The position numbers and the translations under genes were made by a program. A stretch of 10,326 nucleotides of DNA, from assembly GCA_947627785.1 (NCBI GenBank), contig CANQXC010000025.1:1-10326 (forward strand). The letters run 5' to 3'. This stretch comes from an uncultured Clostridia bacterium. Its GTDB lineage: Bacteria; Bacillota; Clostridia; TANB77; CAG-508. The notes under the pieces are model-generated. The model did no database searches and had not been told where the DNA came from. It saw nothing but the letters and a program-made list of their open reading frames with translations. This document shows positions 1 through 6,415 of the stretch, one piece after another; position 1 is the stretch's first letter; the number at the start of each line of letters is the position of its first letter.

Positions 1-1958
1 TCCATAGTCTTTATTAATTCTGAGGCATATATAGCTGTATCCTCCGCTCCTTTACCATATGATCTATCATATATAAAAGAGGATGTGTTTGTAGCTATAT
101 CCAATACAGGAGTAAGATTCATATTTAACCCAACACTTTTTAACAGGTTAGATTTTTCAGTTGAGTCTGCTAGGATTGCCGGTAAGCCTCCTTCTTTGAA
201 TATTTGTTGAGGAGATAAAAAATTACTTGGTCGAAATTCTGTATACAAACTTACTCTAACAATATCTCCACCTTCTTCATCAACTCCAAATAACAATTTA
301 ATTTTACTTTTATTCTGACATTGTTGCAATTTTTCATATATAGATGCTTTTGTTTGATTTTTAAAATCTCTTGCAAATAATATATAACCACCTGGTTTGT
401 AATTCTCTATTTGCTCAATTACTCCATCTTTTGGAAATTTAACCATAAACATTTGTCCAACTTTTTCTTCCAAAGTCATGTCTTGCAAGATATCTTCTGA
501 CTCTTCATAAAATTTAGCAAATAAATCATCATTTTGAAAATCTGCAGAAATATCATCCTTTAGCTCTTCTTGTGGTGCATCAACATTTTTGCCATCTTTT
601 ATATAAACTATATATCCTTCTGGCTCATAAATATTATTTTTTGAGTATATATATCCTCCAAAATCTTTTCTTTCGTAATTATTAGCTTCTAAAGATTTCA
701 TTAATGTCTGATAATTATTTTCATAAAATGTAGATATTACATATATATCCATATTTGCTTTAACTTTGGTATCATACCCATTATCTTTTTTCCATAAATA
801 AAATGATTTATCTGTATTCTGATTTTCAAATATATTCTTTTCAAAATATGGTTGTATTCCAGTTACACTATATCCAAAACCAGATATGCTTTTATCCTGA
901 TAATCATTTTCATTTAGAAATTTTGCCACCTCTTTTGATGCAGAATAACAATTATTAAAATCATAATAAACTGAGCAAAATGACCAATATATCTGAACAG
1001 CCAAACAAATTACTAGAAAAATTTTTACTATTTTTTTCGTATTTATAGAATTATTAATAATAAAATACGATAATATTAGAAAAAATATTATTCCAGCATG
1101 CCAAACTTGATATGTAATAAATTTATATACCATCATTAACGGTGTAAACACAATTAGAGCTCTTAACATTGGGATAATTATTTTTTTACTATTACTTAAC
1201 AACATTATTACTGTTATTAAAAATGTTATTAGTATTTCTGCATATAGACTAATATTGCTTCCTATTGTTGCTTCTGAAAATACATGAAATACACTTGTAC
1301 CAGTATTTTCCCTGAACGAGCAGTCAGCACTTGGATAAGTACATATAGCTGTTATTAATAATTCAGCAAATATTAGTACGCATGAAATTAAATGTAATTT
1401 ATTCTTATATTTATTATCTTTATATATATCTATCAAAAATAGTAAATATAATGAACCTGAAATAATTAAAGTATGTAAGCTTATATTCATAAAGATAAAT
1501 AAAATAATACTATATAAAATAGGTCTTTTTAATCTTTTATCATATATAGAAATTATAAGCATAAGCAGTGGAAATACCAAGCAGTAACTTCTAGCTACAA
1601 CACTATATTGGTAAAAAATATAATAAGTAAATGGAAATAACAATTTAATATACCAAGGAGCTTTTATTTTTAATTCAAAAATAGCTATACCTATACATGA
1701 AAATATTATAGGTAATATATAAAAAGTCTCATAAGTGCCACCTAATAGTATAAAAACTTTTATTATAATAACCCACAAAGGAGGAGTTCCCTCATATTTC
1801 ATCCAATACATCATTTCAGAGAAATTATTGTCCCTCGCTAAAAGAAATGACTGTGCTTCATCACTCCAATGTTCATGATAATTTGCAAAAAATAATAACA
1901 TACTTGTAAATAAAATAATTATTGCAATCTTCCACCAGTATTTTTTTACATAAACCAT
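1..1958 (-). CDS. Fusion of GT-C-like membrane glycosyltransferase and GH3 (NagZ-like) glycosidase domain, 3' end cut by window
   Basis: The frame is open from the ATG at 1958 to the window edge: 652 codons without a stop, C-terminus missing. Residues about 1-330 are very hydrophobic, with roughly ten to twelve membrane segments. The loop after the first carries WSDEAQ (D33, E34), followed by EGTPPLW (56-62). This layout resembles GT-C glycosyltransferases of the PMT/ArnT kind, where the acidic pair after TM1 is catalytic. Residues about 330-485 are a soluble linker or domain. From about 487 the protein reads as the N-terminal part of a GH3 beta-N-acetylhexosaminidase: LEEKVGQMF (496-504), PGGYILFARDF (522-532), VDEEGGDIVRV (559-569), NLTPVLDIA (614-622), DRSYG (631-635). 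The catalytic His/Asp region of GH3 would lie outside the window. By GT-C topology the GH3 part should face outward. The start overlaps the end of the epimerase gene by 13 bases, so the two are translationally linked. The GH3 call is firm, the GT-C call is inference, and the substrate is unknown. Confidence 0.8.
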   Translation of the reverse strand, partial: MVYVKKYWWKIAIIILFTSMLLFFANYHEHWSDEAQSFLLARDNNFSEMMYWMKYEGTPPLWVIIIKVFILLGGTYETFYILPIIFSCIGIAIFELKIKAPWYIKLLFPFTYYIFYQYSVVARSYCLVFPLLMLIISIYDKRLKRPILYSIILFIFMNISLHTLIISGSLYLLFLIDIYKDNKYKNKLHLISCVLIFAELLITAICTYPSADCSFRENTGTSVFHVFSEATIGSNISLYAEILITFLITVIMLLSNSKKIIIPMLRALIVFTPLMMVYKFITYQVWHAGIIFFLILSYFIINNSINTKKIVKIFLVICLAVQIYWSFCSVYYDFNNCYSASKEVAKFLNENDYQDKSISGFGYSVTGIQPYFEKNIFENQNTDKSFYLWKKDNGYDTKVKANMDIYVISTFYENNYQTLMKSLEANNYERKDFGGYIYSKNNIYEPEGYIVYIKDGKNVDAPQEELKDDISADFQNDDLFAKFYEESEDILQDMTLEEKVGQMFMVKFPKDGVIEQIENYKPGGYILFARDFKNQTKASIYEKLQQCQNKSKIKLLFGVDEEGGDIVRVSLYTEFRPSNFLSPQQIFKEGGLPAILADSTEKSNLLKSVGLNMNLTPVLDIATNTSSFIYDRSYGKGAEDTAIYASELIKTM

Positions 1959-2973
1959 TTTAATACCTTTATTACCCCCATCTTAGCATTTTTATTATGT
2001 GCAGAAACATCTTTTCTTGTTTCTATTTCTTTTCTATTATTATGATAATATAAGTAAGATTTTAAGAGCATTTCTTCATTTGTAAGTGTTGGCTTAAAAT
2101 TTAATTTTTCTTTAATTTTTGTAGTATCAAATACAAAATTTGCGGAAATCATTTTATATTGATATGGTCCTAAAGGTGATATTCTTAATAAGAAACATAT
2201 TTTCATTGCAAGTGTCATTAATCCTTTAGGAAAATGTAATAGTCTTGACTTTGAACCTGCTTTTTCTATTACATATTTATATACTTCATTAAATGATTTA
2301 ACATTATCTGAACCAATATTAAATATATCTGTTTTTTCATAATTTAAAGCAGATTTCATAGCTTGTACAAAATCTTTTGCATATATAAATATATGTTATT
2401 TCCGTCTCCTACAAGTGGAATTTTCCTATTTTCATCAATAAATTCAAATAATAAGCTAAGTAAACCTAATCTACCTTCATCAATTATCGTTGGACTCCTA
2501 AATATTACTGCATTTATCCCACTTTCTATGAGAATTTTTTCACCTTCATATTTAGATTTTCCATACAATTCTATTGGATTTGGAATTTCTTCTTCTGTTA
2601 CTTTTTCTTTAAAATCCTTTCCCCACAAGCAATTACTAGAAATAAATTGTATTTGTTTACATCCGTATTTTTTAGCATATTTTACTATATTTCTTGTTCC
2701 ATCAACATTTGAACTCCACAAATCTTTTTTATTTTTTGTATCATGTGCTAATAGTGCTGCACAATGGAATATTACATCAAAATTATATTTTGAAAAAATT
2801 GAATCTAATAATTCTTCATTTCTTATATCGCCTTGAATTGGCACAAAATTTTCATGCTTATAATCATCTTTTTCTAAATCAATACTTACACAAAAGTTGC
2901 CATCTTTTATTAATTCTTTTTTCAAAATACTTCCATAAAAACCTGCTCCACCTGTTATTAAAAATTTTTTCAT
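1946..2973 (-). pseudogene. NAD-dependent epimerase/dehydratase (extended SDR), split by a frameshift
   Basis: Two abutting minus-strand frames make one protein of about 342 residues, the usual length of a sugar-nucleotide epimerase/dehydratase. The 5' part (2973-2356) has the NAD-binding motif TGGAGFYGS (residues 7-15), a GDI motif at 48-50, HCAA at 70-73 and the catalytic YGKSK (Y137, K141). It then runs through LVGDGNNIY and goes out of frame. The 3' frame resumes with YAKDFVQAM, the conserved segment expected right there, and continues with FNIGS to the stop at 1946. The switch lies in the AT tract at about 2386-2400. One missing base (or four) restores the frame. The start is clear: TAAGGAGG at 2983-2990 sits nine bases upstream. 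The product would modify an NDP-sugar in the cytoplasm, with substrate unknown. The gene leads an operon with the GT-C/GH3 gene. It may be a decayed gene or a sequencing error, since both halves otherwise look intact. Confidence 0.85.
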
Positions 2974-3015
2974 TTCTGTTTTCCTCCTTAGCGTTATCTA
3001 TAACTTTTTATTTTA

Positions 3016-3043
3016 ATTATATACTTATATTTTCATATATCAA
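3016..3043 (-). promoter_or_regulatory. Promoter of the epimerase operon
   Basis: On the minus strand TTGATA (3043-3038) and TATAAT (3021-3016) are separated by 16 bases: five of six and six of six matches to the sigma-A consensus. A start about seven bases downstream would give a leader of roughly 35 bases before the ATG at 2973, containing the TAAGGAGG ribosome site. Confidence 0.65.
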
Positions 3044-3062
3044 ATCTCATACTTCTTACACT

Positions 3063-3080
3063 TTATCATATTTATCATAT
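3063..3080. repeat. Two tandem 9-mers upstream of the epimerase promoter
   Basis: TTATCATAT occurs twice, head to tail, at 3063-3071 and 3072-3080, about 20 bases upstream of the -35 box. It could be an operator or AT-rich upstream element, but in DNA this AT-rich it may be chance. Confidence 0.3.
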
Positions 3081-3130
3081 TTTTTCAATAAAAATTACAA
3101 AAAAGAGAGGATGTTTGAAATTATAAAATA

Positions 3131-3156
3131 AATGTAGACACTTCTGTGTCTACATT
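3131..3156. terminator. Perfect 11-bp hairpin after queH, likely terminator
   Basis: AATGTAGACAC (3131-3141) pairs perfectly with GTGTCTACATT (3146-3156) around a TTCT loop. It lies about 80 bases past the queH stop, and on the minus strand it is followed by a T-rich stretch (TATTTTATAATTTC). It separates the ruvB-gtrA-queH block from the promoter of the epimerase operon. The T-run is broken, so termination strength is uncertain. Confidence 0.6.
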
Positions 3157-3238
3157 ATTTCTATTTTGCTAAATTGTTGTTATAATATACCTTCCTTTAA
3201 CAACTTTCTCATCTTCTTAATCATTTACAATCGTATAA

Positions 3239-3782
3239 TTATTTGTTTTTTGCATGTATATAACGTTCCTCCTCTGAGAATATACATCCGCAGTATTTTT
3301 GCATATATAAGCCTAATTCTCTGGCCTTTGCTTGTCCTTTTCTAAAGCCAACTCTAAAATCTATATATAAAAAATTTATATCATATCTTTTTGATAACTC
3401 TTCACATATTTGTTTTAATTCTTCATGTTTTTGATATGGACTTACAAATAATGTACTTGTAAATGTATCATATCCGTTTTGTTTTGCATATTGCACCGTT
3501 TTTTCTAGTCTTGTTATATAACAATAGTTTGTACATCTATTTTCCAAATCATCTATTGTGTTTTTACAAAATTCCCTTAATCCATAATCATCTTCGAATA
3601 TTGCTCCGTACATTTATACTTTTGGTATATTCTTTTAAACAATCTCTTCTTGCTTCGTACTCTTTGTATGGATGTATATTAGGATTATACCAATATACTG
3701 TTGGCTCTATTCCTTGTTCTCTTAGAGTATCTATGCAATATACACTACATGGTGCACAACAAGTATGTAATAATAATTTCAT
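3239..3782 (-). pseudogene. queH: Epoxyqueuosine reductase QueH (DUF208), split by a frameshift
   Basis: QueH is the iron-sulfur enzyme that reduces epoxyqueuosine to queuosine in tRNA, the last step of queuosine synthesis, and is a non-homologous alternative to QueG. The 5' frame (3782-3588) starts MKLLLHTCCAPCS and has WYNPNIHPYKEYEARR, both hallmarks of the family. The 3' frame (ending at 3239) has YGLREF, RCTNYCY, TSTLFVSPYQKHE, DFRVGFRKGQAKAREL and YMQKYCGCIFSEEERY. Together they give about 180 residues, normal for QueH. The break is at about 3600-3615: removing one base, or adding two, joins KSI(NV) to YGAIFEDDYG. The cysteines CC..C, CxxxC and CGC are candidate cluster ligands. The middle pair is spaced CX3C, whereas I recall CX2C in better-known members. 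AAAGGA lies about 12 bases before the ATG. The gene is third after ruvB and gtrA. Pseudogene and sequencing error are both possible. Confidence 0.88.
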
Positions 3783-3855
3783 TTTTTATACATTCCTTTC
3801 ATAAAATTTAAGTTTGCATCAAATTTTTTTATAATAAATAATGTTTTTAATCTAT

Positions 3856-4287
3856 TTATATTTTCTCTTTATAAGTCCAAAATTTATTTAAGAAGAAATT
3901 AATTGGTATTGTAATTGCTAAATTCATTAATGTTGCAATATAATGTGGTATTCCTAATACACGTTCTTCTAAGAATAATAATAGCGCTGTTATAAATACA
4001 TCTGTAACTGAATATGCCGCATATAGTCTTATTAGTGATTTTAAATAACTTATTTGTTCTTTATTTTGATTAAATACAAATTTCCTATTTAGTATAGATG
4101 ATACAAATACTGTTATTATAAATGCTATTATATTAGCAATTTGTTCATGTAAATGTAATAAGTAATAACATCCATTTGTTATTAAATACGATAATACTGT
4201 ATTTATAAATCCAACTATTCCAAATCTTATAAACTGCTTAAATAAATTTATTAATTTTTTTTTATCTAAATTCTTAACTGTTTCCAT
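3856..4287 (-). CDS. GtrA family membrane protein
   Basis: This 143-residue protein has four predicted membrane segments (about 21-43, 48-66, 83-105, 114-135). It shows the GtrA pattern: FIRFGIVGFINTVLSYLI near the N-terminus, NIIAFIITVFVSSILNRKFVF in the middle and NLAITIPINFFLNKFWTY at the C-terminus. GtrA-like proteins are thought to move polyprenyl-phosphate-linked sugars across the membrane for wall or cell-surface polysaccharide decoration. No glycosyltransferase lies directly beside it; the GT-C-like protein two genes downstream is a possible partner, which is inference. AAAGGA lies five to six bases before the ATG. It starts 26 bases after the ruvB stop, so it is probably cotranscribed with ruvB. 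A 73-base AT-rich gap follows before queH. Confidence 0.9.
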   Translation of the reverse strand: METVKNLDKKKLINLFKQFIRFGIVGFINTVLSYLITNGCYYLLHLHEQIANIIAFIITVFVSSILNRKFVFNQNKEQISYLKSLIRLYAAYSVTDVFITALLLFLEERVLGIPHYIATLMNLAITIPINFFLNKFWTYKEKI

Positions 4288-4313
4288 TGTTTTCCTTTCG
4301 TTTTTTCATATAT

Positions 4314-5318
4314 TTAATTTGCAATTTTTAATCCTAAATGTTCATATGCTTTTGGCAATACGACTCTTCCTCTTGGTGTTCTTCCTATAAAACCTTTTTG
4401 CATTAAATATGGCTCATATACATCTTCAATTGTTTCTACCTCTTCACCTATTGTTGAAGCAAGAGTTTCAATACCTACTGGACCTCCAGCATAATTGTTT
4501 ATTATTGATTCTAATATTTTTCTATCTATGTTATCTAATCCCATATTGTCTATTTCTAGTTTCTGTAATGAAATATCTGCTATATCTTTTGTTATATTAC
4601 CATCTCCTAAAACAGCAGCATAATCTCTTACTCTTTTTAATAATCTATTTGCAATTCTTGGAGTTCCTCTTGAACGTTTTGCAATTTCCTTTGCGCCTTC
4701 ATCATCAATTTTAATTTGCAAAATTTCAGCTGACCTCATTATTATGGTTTTTAGTTGTTCCTCTTCATATAACTCTAATCTACTTACTATACCAAATCTA
4801 TCTCTTAAAGGAGTTGTAAGTGAACCTGCTCTAGTTGTTGCTCCAACTAATGTAAATTTTGGCAAATCCAATCTTATTGACCTTGCACTTGGTCCTTTAC
4901 CTATTATTATATCTAAATTATAATCTTCTAATGCTGGATATAATATTTCCTCCACACTTCTATTTAATCTATGAATTTCATCTATAAATAAAACATCATT
5001 AGGTGCTAAATTTGTAAGCAATGCTGCTAAATCTCCAGGTTTTTCTATTGCTGGACCTGATGTTATTCTTATATTTGAATTCATCTCTGTTGCAATAATA
5101 TTTGCAAGTGTTGTCTTTCCAAGTCCTGGTGGTCCATATAGTAAAACATGATCTAATGGTTCACCTCTTTTTTTAGCAGCTTCTATGTATACTTTCATAT
5201 TCTCCTTAACTTTTGTTTGGCCTATATATTCGTTTAGTGTTTTAGGTCTTAATGAATATTCATTTGTTTCTTCTTCATTACTTTGTAAATTTGGAATTAG
5301 AAGATTCCCCTCATCCAC
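4314..5318 (-). CDS. ruvB: Holliday junction branch migration helicase RuvB
   Basis: RuvB is the AAA+ motor that, with RuvA, drives branch migration of Holliday junctions during recombinational repair. Clear family motifs: SLRPKTLNEYIGQ at the start of the core, Walker A GPPGLGKTT, Walker B LFIDEIHRL, sensor GATTRAG, LRDRFG, RGTPRIANRLLKRVRDYA (sensor 2 region) and the C-terminal winged helix ending RTPRGRVVLPKAYEHLG. The frame is open up to an ATG at 5366, but that ATG is in the loop of a terminator hairpin and adds residues not typical of the family. The GTG at 5318 has AAAGGA ten bases upstream and gives 334 residues, a normal RuvB length; the GTG at 5327 is too close to that site. Usually ruvA precedes ruvB, but here a small FxLYD-like gene does. 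Transcription must pass the upstream hairpin or start inside the neighbouring gene. Confidence 0.95.
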   Translation of the reverse strand: MDEGNLLIPNLQSNEEETNEYSLRPKTLNEYIGQTKVKENMKVYIEAAKKRGEPLDHVLLYGPPGLGKTTLANIIATEMNSNIRITSGPAIEKPGDLAALLTNLAPNDVLFIDEIHRLNRSVEEILYPALEDYNLDIIIGKGPSARSIRLDLPKFTLVGATTRAGSLTTPLRDRFGIVSRLELYEEEQLKTIIMRSAEILQIKIDDEGAKEIAKRSRGTPRIANRLLKRVRDYAAVLGDGNITKDIADISLQKLEIDNMGLDNIDRKILESIINNYAGGPVGIETLASTIGEEVETIEDVYEPYLMQKGFIGRTPRGRVVLPKAYEHLGLKIAN

Positions 5319-5344
5319 ATTGCTCACATCCTTTCTAATGCACC

Positions 5345-5389
5345 AAAAATTATTAGTATTTTGCATAAAGCAAAATGCTAATAATTTTT
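5345..5389. terminator. Hairpin terminator between the FxLYD-like gene and ruvB
   Basis: Arms 5345-5364 and 5370-5389 pair over 20 positions with one mismatch (T5357 against G5377), around a five-base loop. On the minus strand the second arm ends in TTTTT, as in an intrinsic terminator, four bases past the stop of the small upstream gene. The hairpin includes the most upstream ruvB ATG (5364-5366). The plus strand also ends in a T-run, but no plus-strand gene reads into it. Confidence 0.75.
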
Positions 5390-5393
5390 TTAT

Positions 5394-5774
5394 CTATTCC
5401 TCATTTATTATGCTTATCTTTATTCCTGCTACATTATCATATTCATACTTTATATCAAATTTTGAAATTTCATTAACATTAAATGGTTCTATTCTATGAT
5501 ATTCCGAACCTATATATTTTTCATTTTCATCATAAAAATCAAACTTAATTCTTAAACTTGTAATTATAGCTCCTGTATTGTTTTTTGCAGTTCCTTGTAT
5601 ATATCCCTTTTTCTTAGATATCTTGCTTTCTGTCACTTTAATTTCTGGAGATACAACCAATATCTCATAATTATTCATATCTATATAATACGTTTTTGTT
5701 AAAAAATATACGTATACGTGAACTACTACATATACTACTATTAATAAAATAACTGCTGTAAATATCTTTTTCAT
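5394..5774 (-). CDS. Membrane-anchored small protein with FxLYD-like domain
   Basis: This is a 126-residue protein of unknown function. An N-terminal hydrophobic stretch (about 5-25) after MKK looks like an uncleaved signal anchor, with no lipobox cysteine. The rest, about 30-126, should be outside the membrane. It has KGYIQGTAKNNTGAIITSLRIKFDFYDENEKYIGS (split here only in description: GYIQGTAKNN, then IKFDFYDEN), followed by an F-rich strand region. This matches the pattern of FxLYD domains: a G-x-V/I-x-N core, an F-x-[LF]-Y-D strand and beta-sandwich alternation. AAAGGA lies about 12 bases upstream of the ATG. It has its own strong promoter (5840-5868) and a hairpin terminator right after its stop, so it may be largely monocistronic, with some readthrough into ruvB. 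Confidence 0.75.
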   Translation of the reverse strand: MKKIFTAVILLIVVYVVVHVYVYFLTKTYYIDMNNYEILVVSPEIKVTESKISKKKGYIQGTAKNNTGAIITSLRIKFDFYDENEKYIGSEYHRIEPFNVNEISKFDIKYEYDNVAGIKISIINEE

Positions 5775-5839
5775 AATAATTATTTTCCTTTCTATATGTA
5801 TTTAATATTTATAATTGTTTCGTTAACTAACCTGCTTGT

Positions 5840-5868
5840 ATTATACTATAATCGAAAAAAAATGTAAA
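5840..5868 (-). promoter_or_regulatory. Promoter of the FxLYD-like gene
   Basis: On the minus strand TTTACA (5868-5863) and a perfect TATAAT (5845-5840) are 17 bases apart. The leader to the ATG at 5774 would be about 58 bases. No other promoter is evident for the block down to queH. Confidence 0.75.
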
Positions 5869-5896
5869 CAATATTACTATAAAAACTTTGCAATAA

Positions 5897-5965
5897 AATA
5901 GACATTATTTTCCTTCATATTTTTATCTTTCATTTAAAAATATGAAGGATTTAATAATGTCTATT
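5897..5965. terminator. Long near-perfect inverted repeat, probable terminator after the GLUG fragment
   Basis: Two perfect 13-bp arms, 5897-5909 with 5953-5965 and 5912-5924 with 5936-5948, form one stem of about 26-27 bp. A small asymmetric bulge interrupts it and an 11-base loop (5925-5935) closes it. It begins nine bases past the stop of the GLUG fragment on the minus strand, and on that strand the stem is followed by TTTTATTG. It would stop transcripts coming from the PBP gene. It is longer than typical intrinsic terminators, so a mobile-element remnant or end is an alternative. Confidence 0.6.
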
Positions 5966-5973
5966 CTATACTA

Positions 5974-6363
5974 TTAATGATCAACATTTCCTTGAGAAAT
6001 ATTTCCAGAATTATCTCCTGCTATTGGTCCAACTTTACCATAAGTTCCTGTAATATTTTTAGAATAGTTATCACAATTTTTTATAGTTCCTAAGTTACGT
6101 CCAACAATTCCTCCTATATTGCTCATTCCTGAAACTGACGCATCAGCATAGTTTGTACAGTCATCAACCACTCCAGTAGGACCATTATATCCGCAAATTC
6201 CACCTACACTTTGACCAGGTCCAGTGTTATTATTAACAATGTATGTGCCAACTTTTCCATGGTTTCCACATCCCCTAACAGTTCCATCACCATTAATTGC
6301 AGCAAATCCTGCAATTCCGCCTATAAATTTTTGACCAGTAACTGAACCATAATTTACACAATT
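5974..6363 (-). pseudogene. 3' remnant of a GLUG-repeat surface protein
   Basis: An open frame of 129 codons reads four repeats of the form C-x-N-(Y/H)…V…(I/V)GGI-x-G-x-N: NCVNYGSV…IGGIAG, GCGNHGKV…VGGICGYN, DCTNYADA…IGGIVGRN and NCDNYSKN…VGPIAGDN. This is the pattern of GLUG-type repeats in large secreted or surface proteins of gut Firmicutes. The frame is closed on its 5' side by a TGA at 6366-6364, directly before the first repeat. There is no signal peptide, and the only in-frame start candidates are internal, such as a GTG at 6171 without a good ribosome site. It therefore looks like the tail of a longer gene whose front is gone. It lies 52 bases past the PBP stop and ends at the inverted repeat 5897-5965. 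Function of the fragment: probably none. Confidence 0.65.
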
Positions 6364-6415
6364 TCACTTTAAAATATGACATTTCTTTACAGTATAGCTA
6401 CTTTGAATTTATTTT

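Noticed and set aside
2363..3131. Overlapping plus-strand open frames opposite the epimerase gene
   Set aside because: They are shadows of the SDR gene, with low-complexity Leu/Phe/Tyr-rich translations and no family motifs.
3131..3156. The palindrome as an operator rather than a terminator
   Set aside because: It lies about 90 bases upstream of the epimerase promoter's -35 box but only about 80 bases past the queH stop, with a T-rich flank. Terminator is the simpler reading.
3463..3804. Plus-strand open frame opposite queH
   Set aside because: It runs antisense to strongly conserved QueH motifs and has no ribosome site or recognisable domain.
6171..6171. GTG at 6171 as start of a separate 65-residue gene
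   Set aside because: The same GLUG repeat pattern continues upstream in frame to 6363, so the GTG is an internal valine codon.
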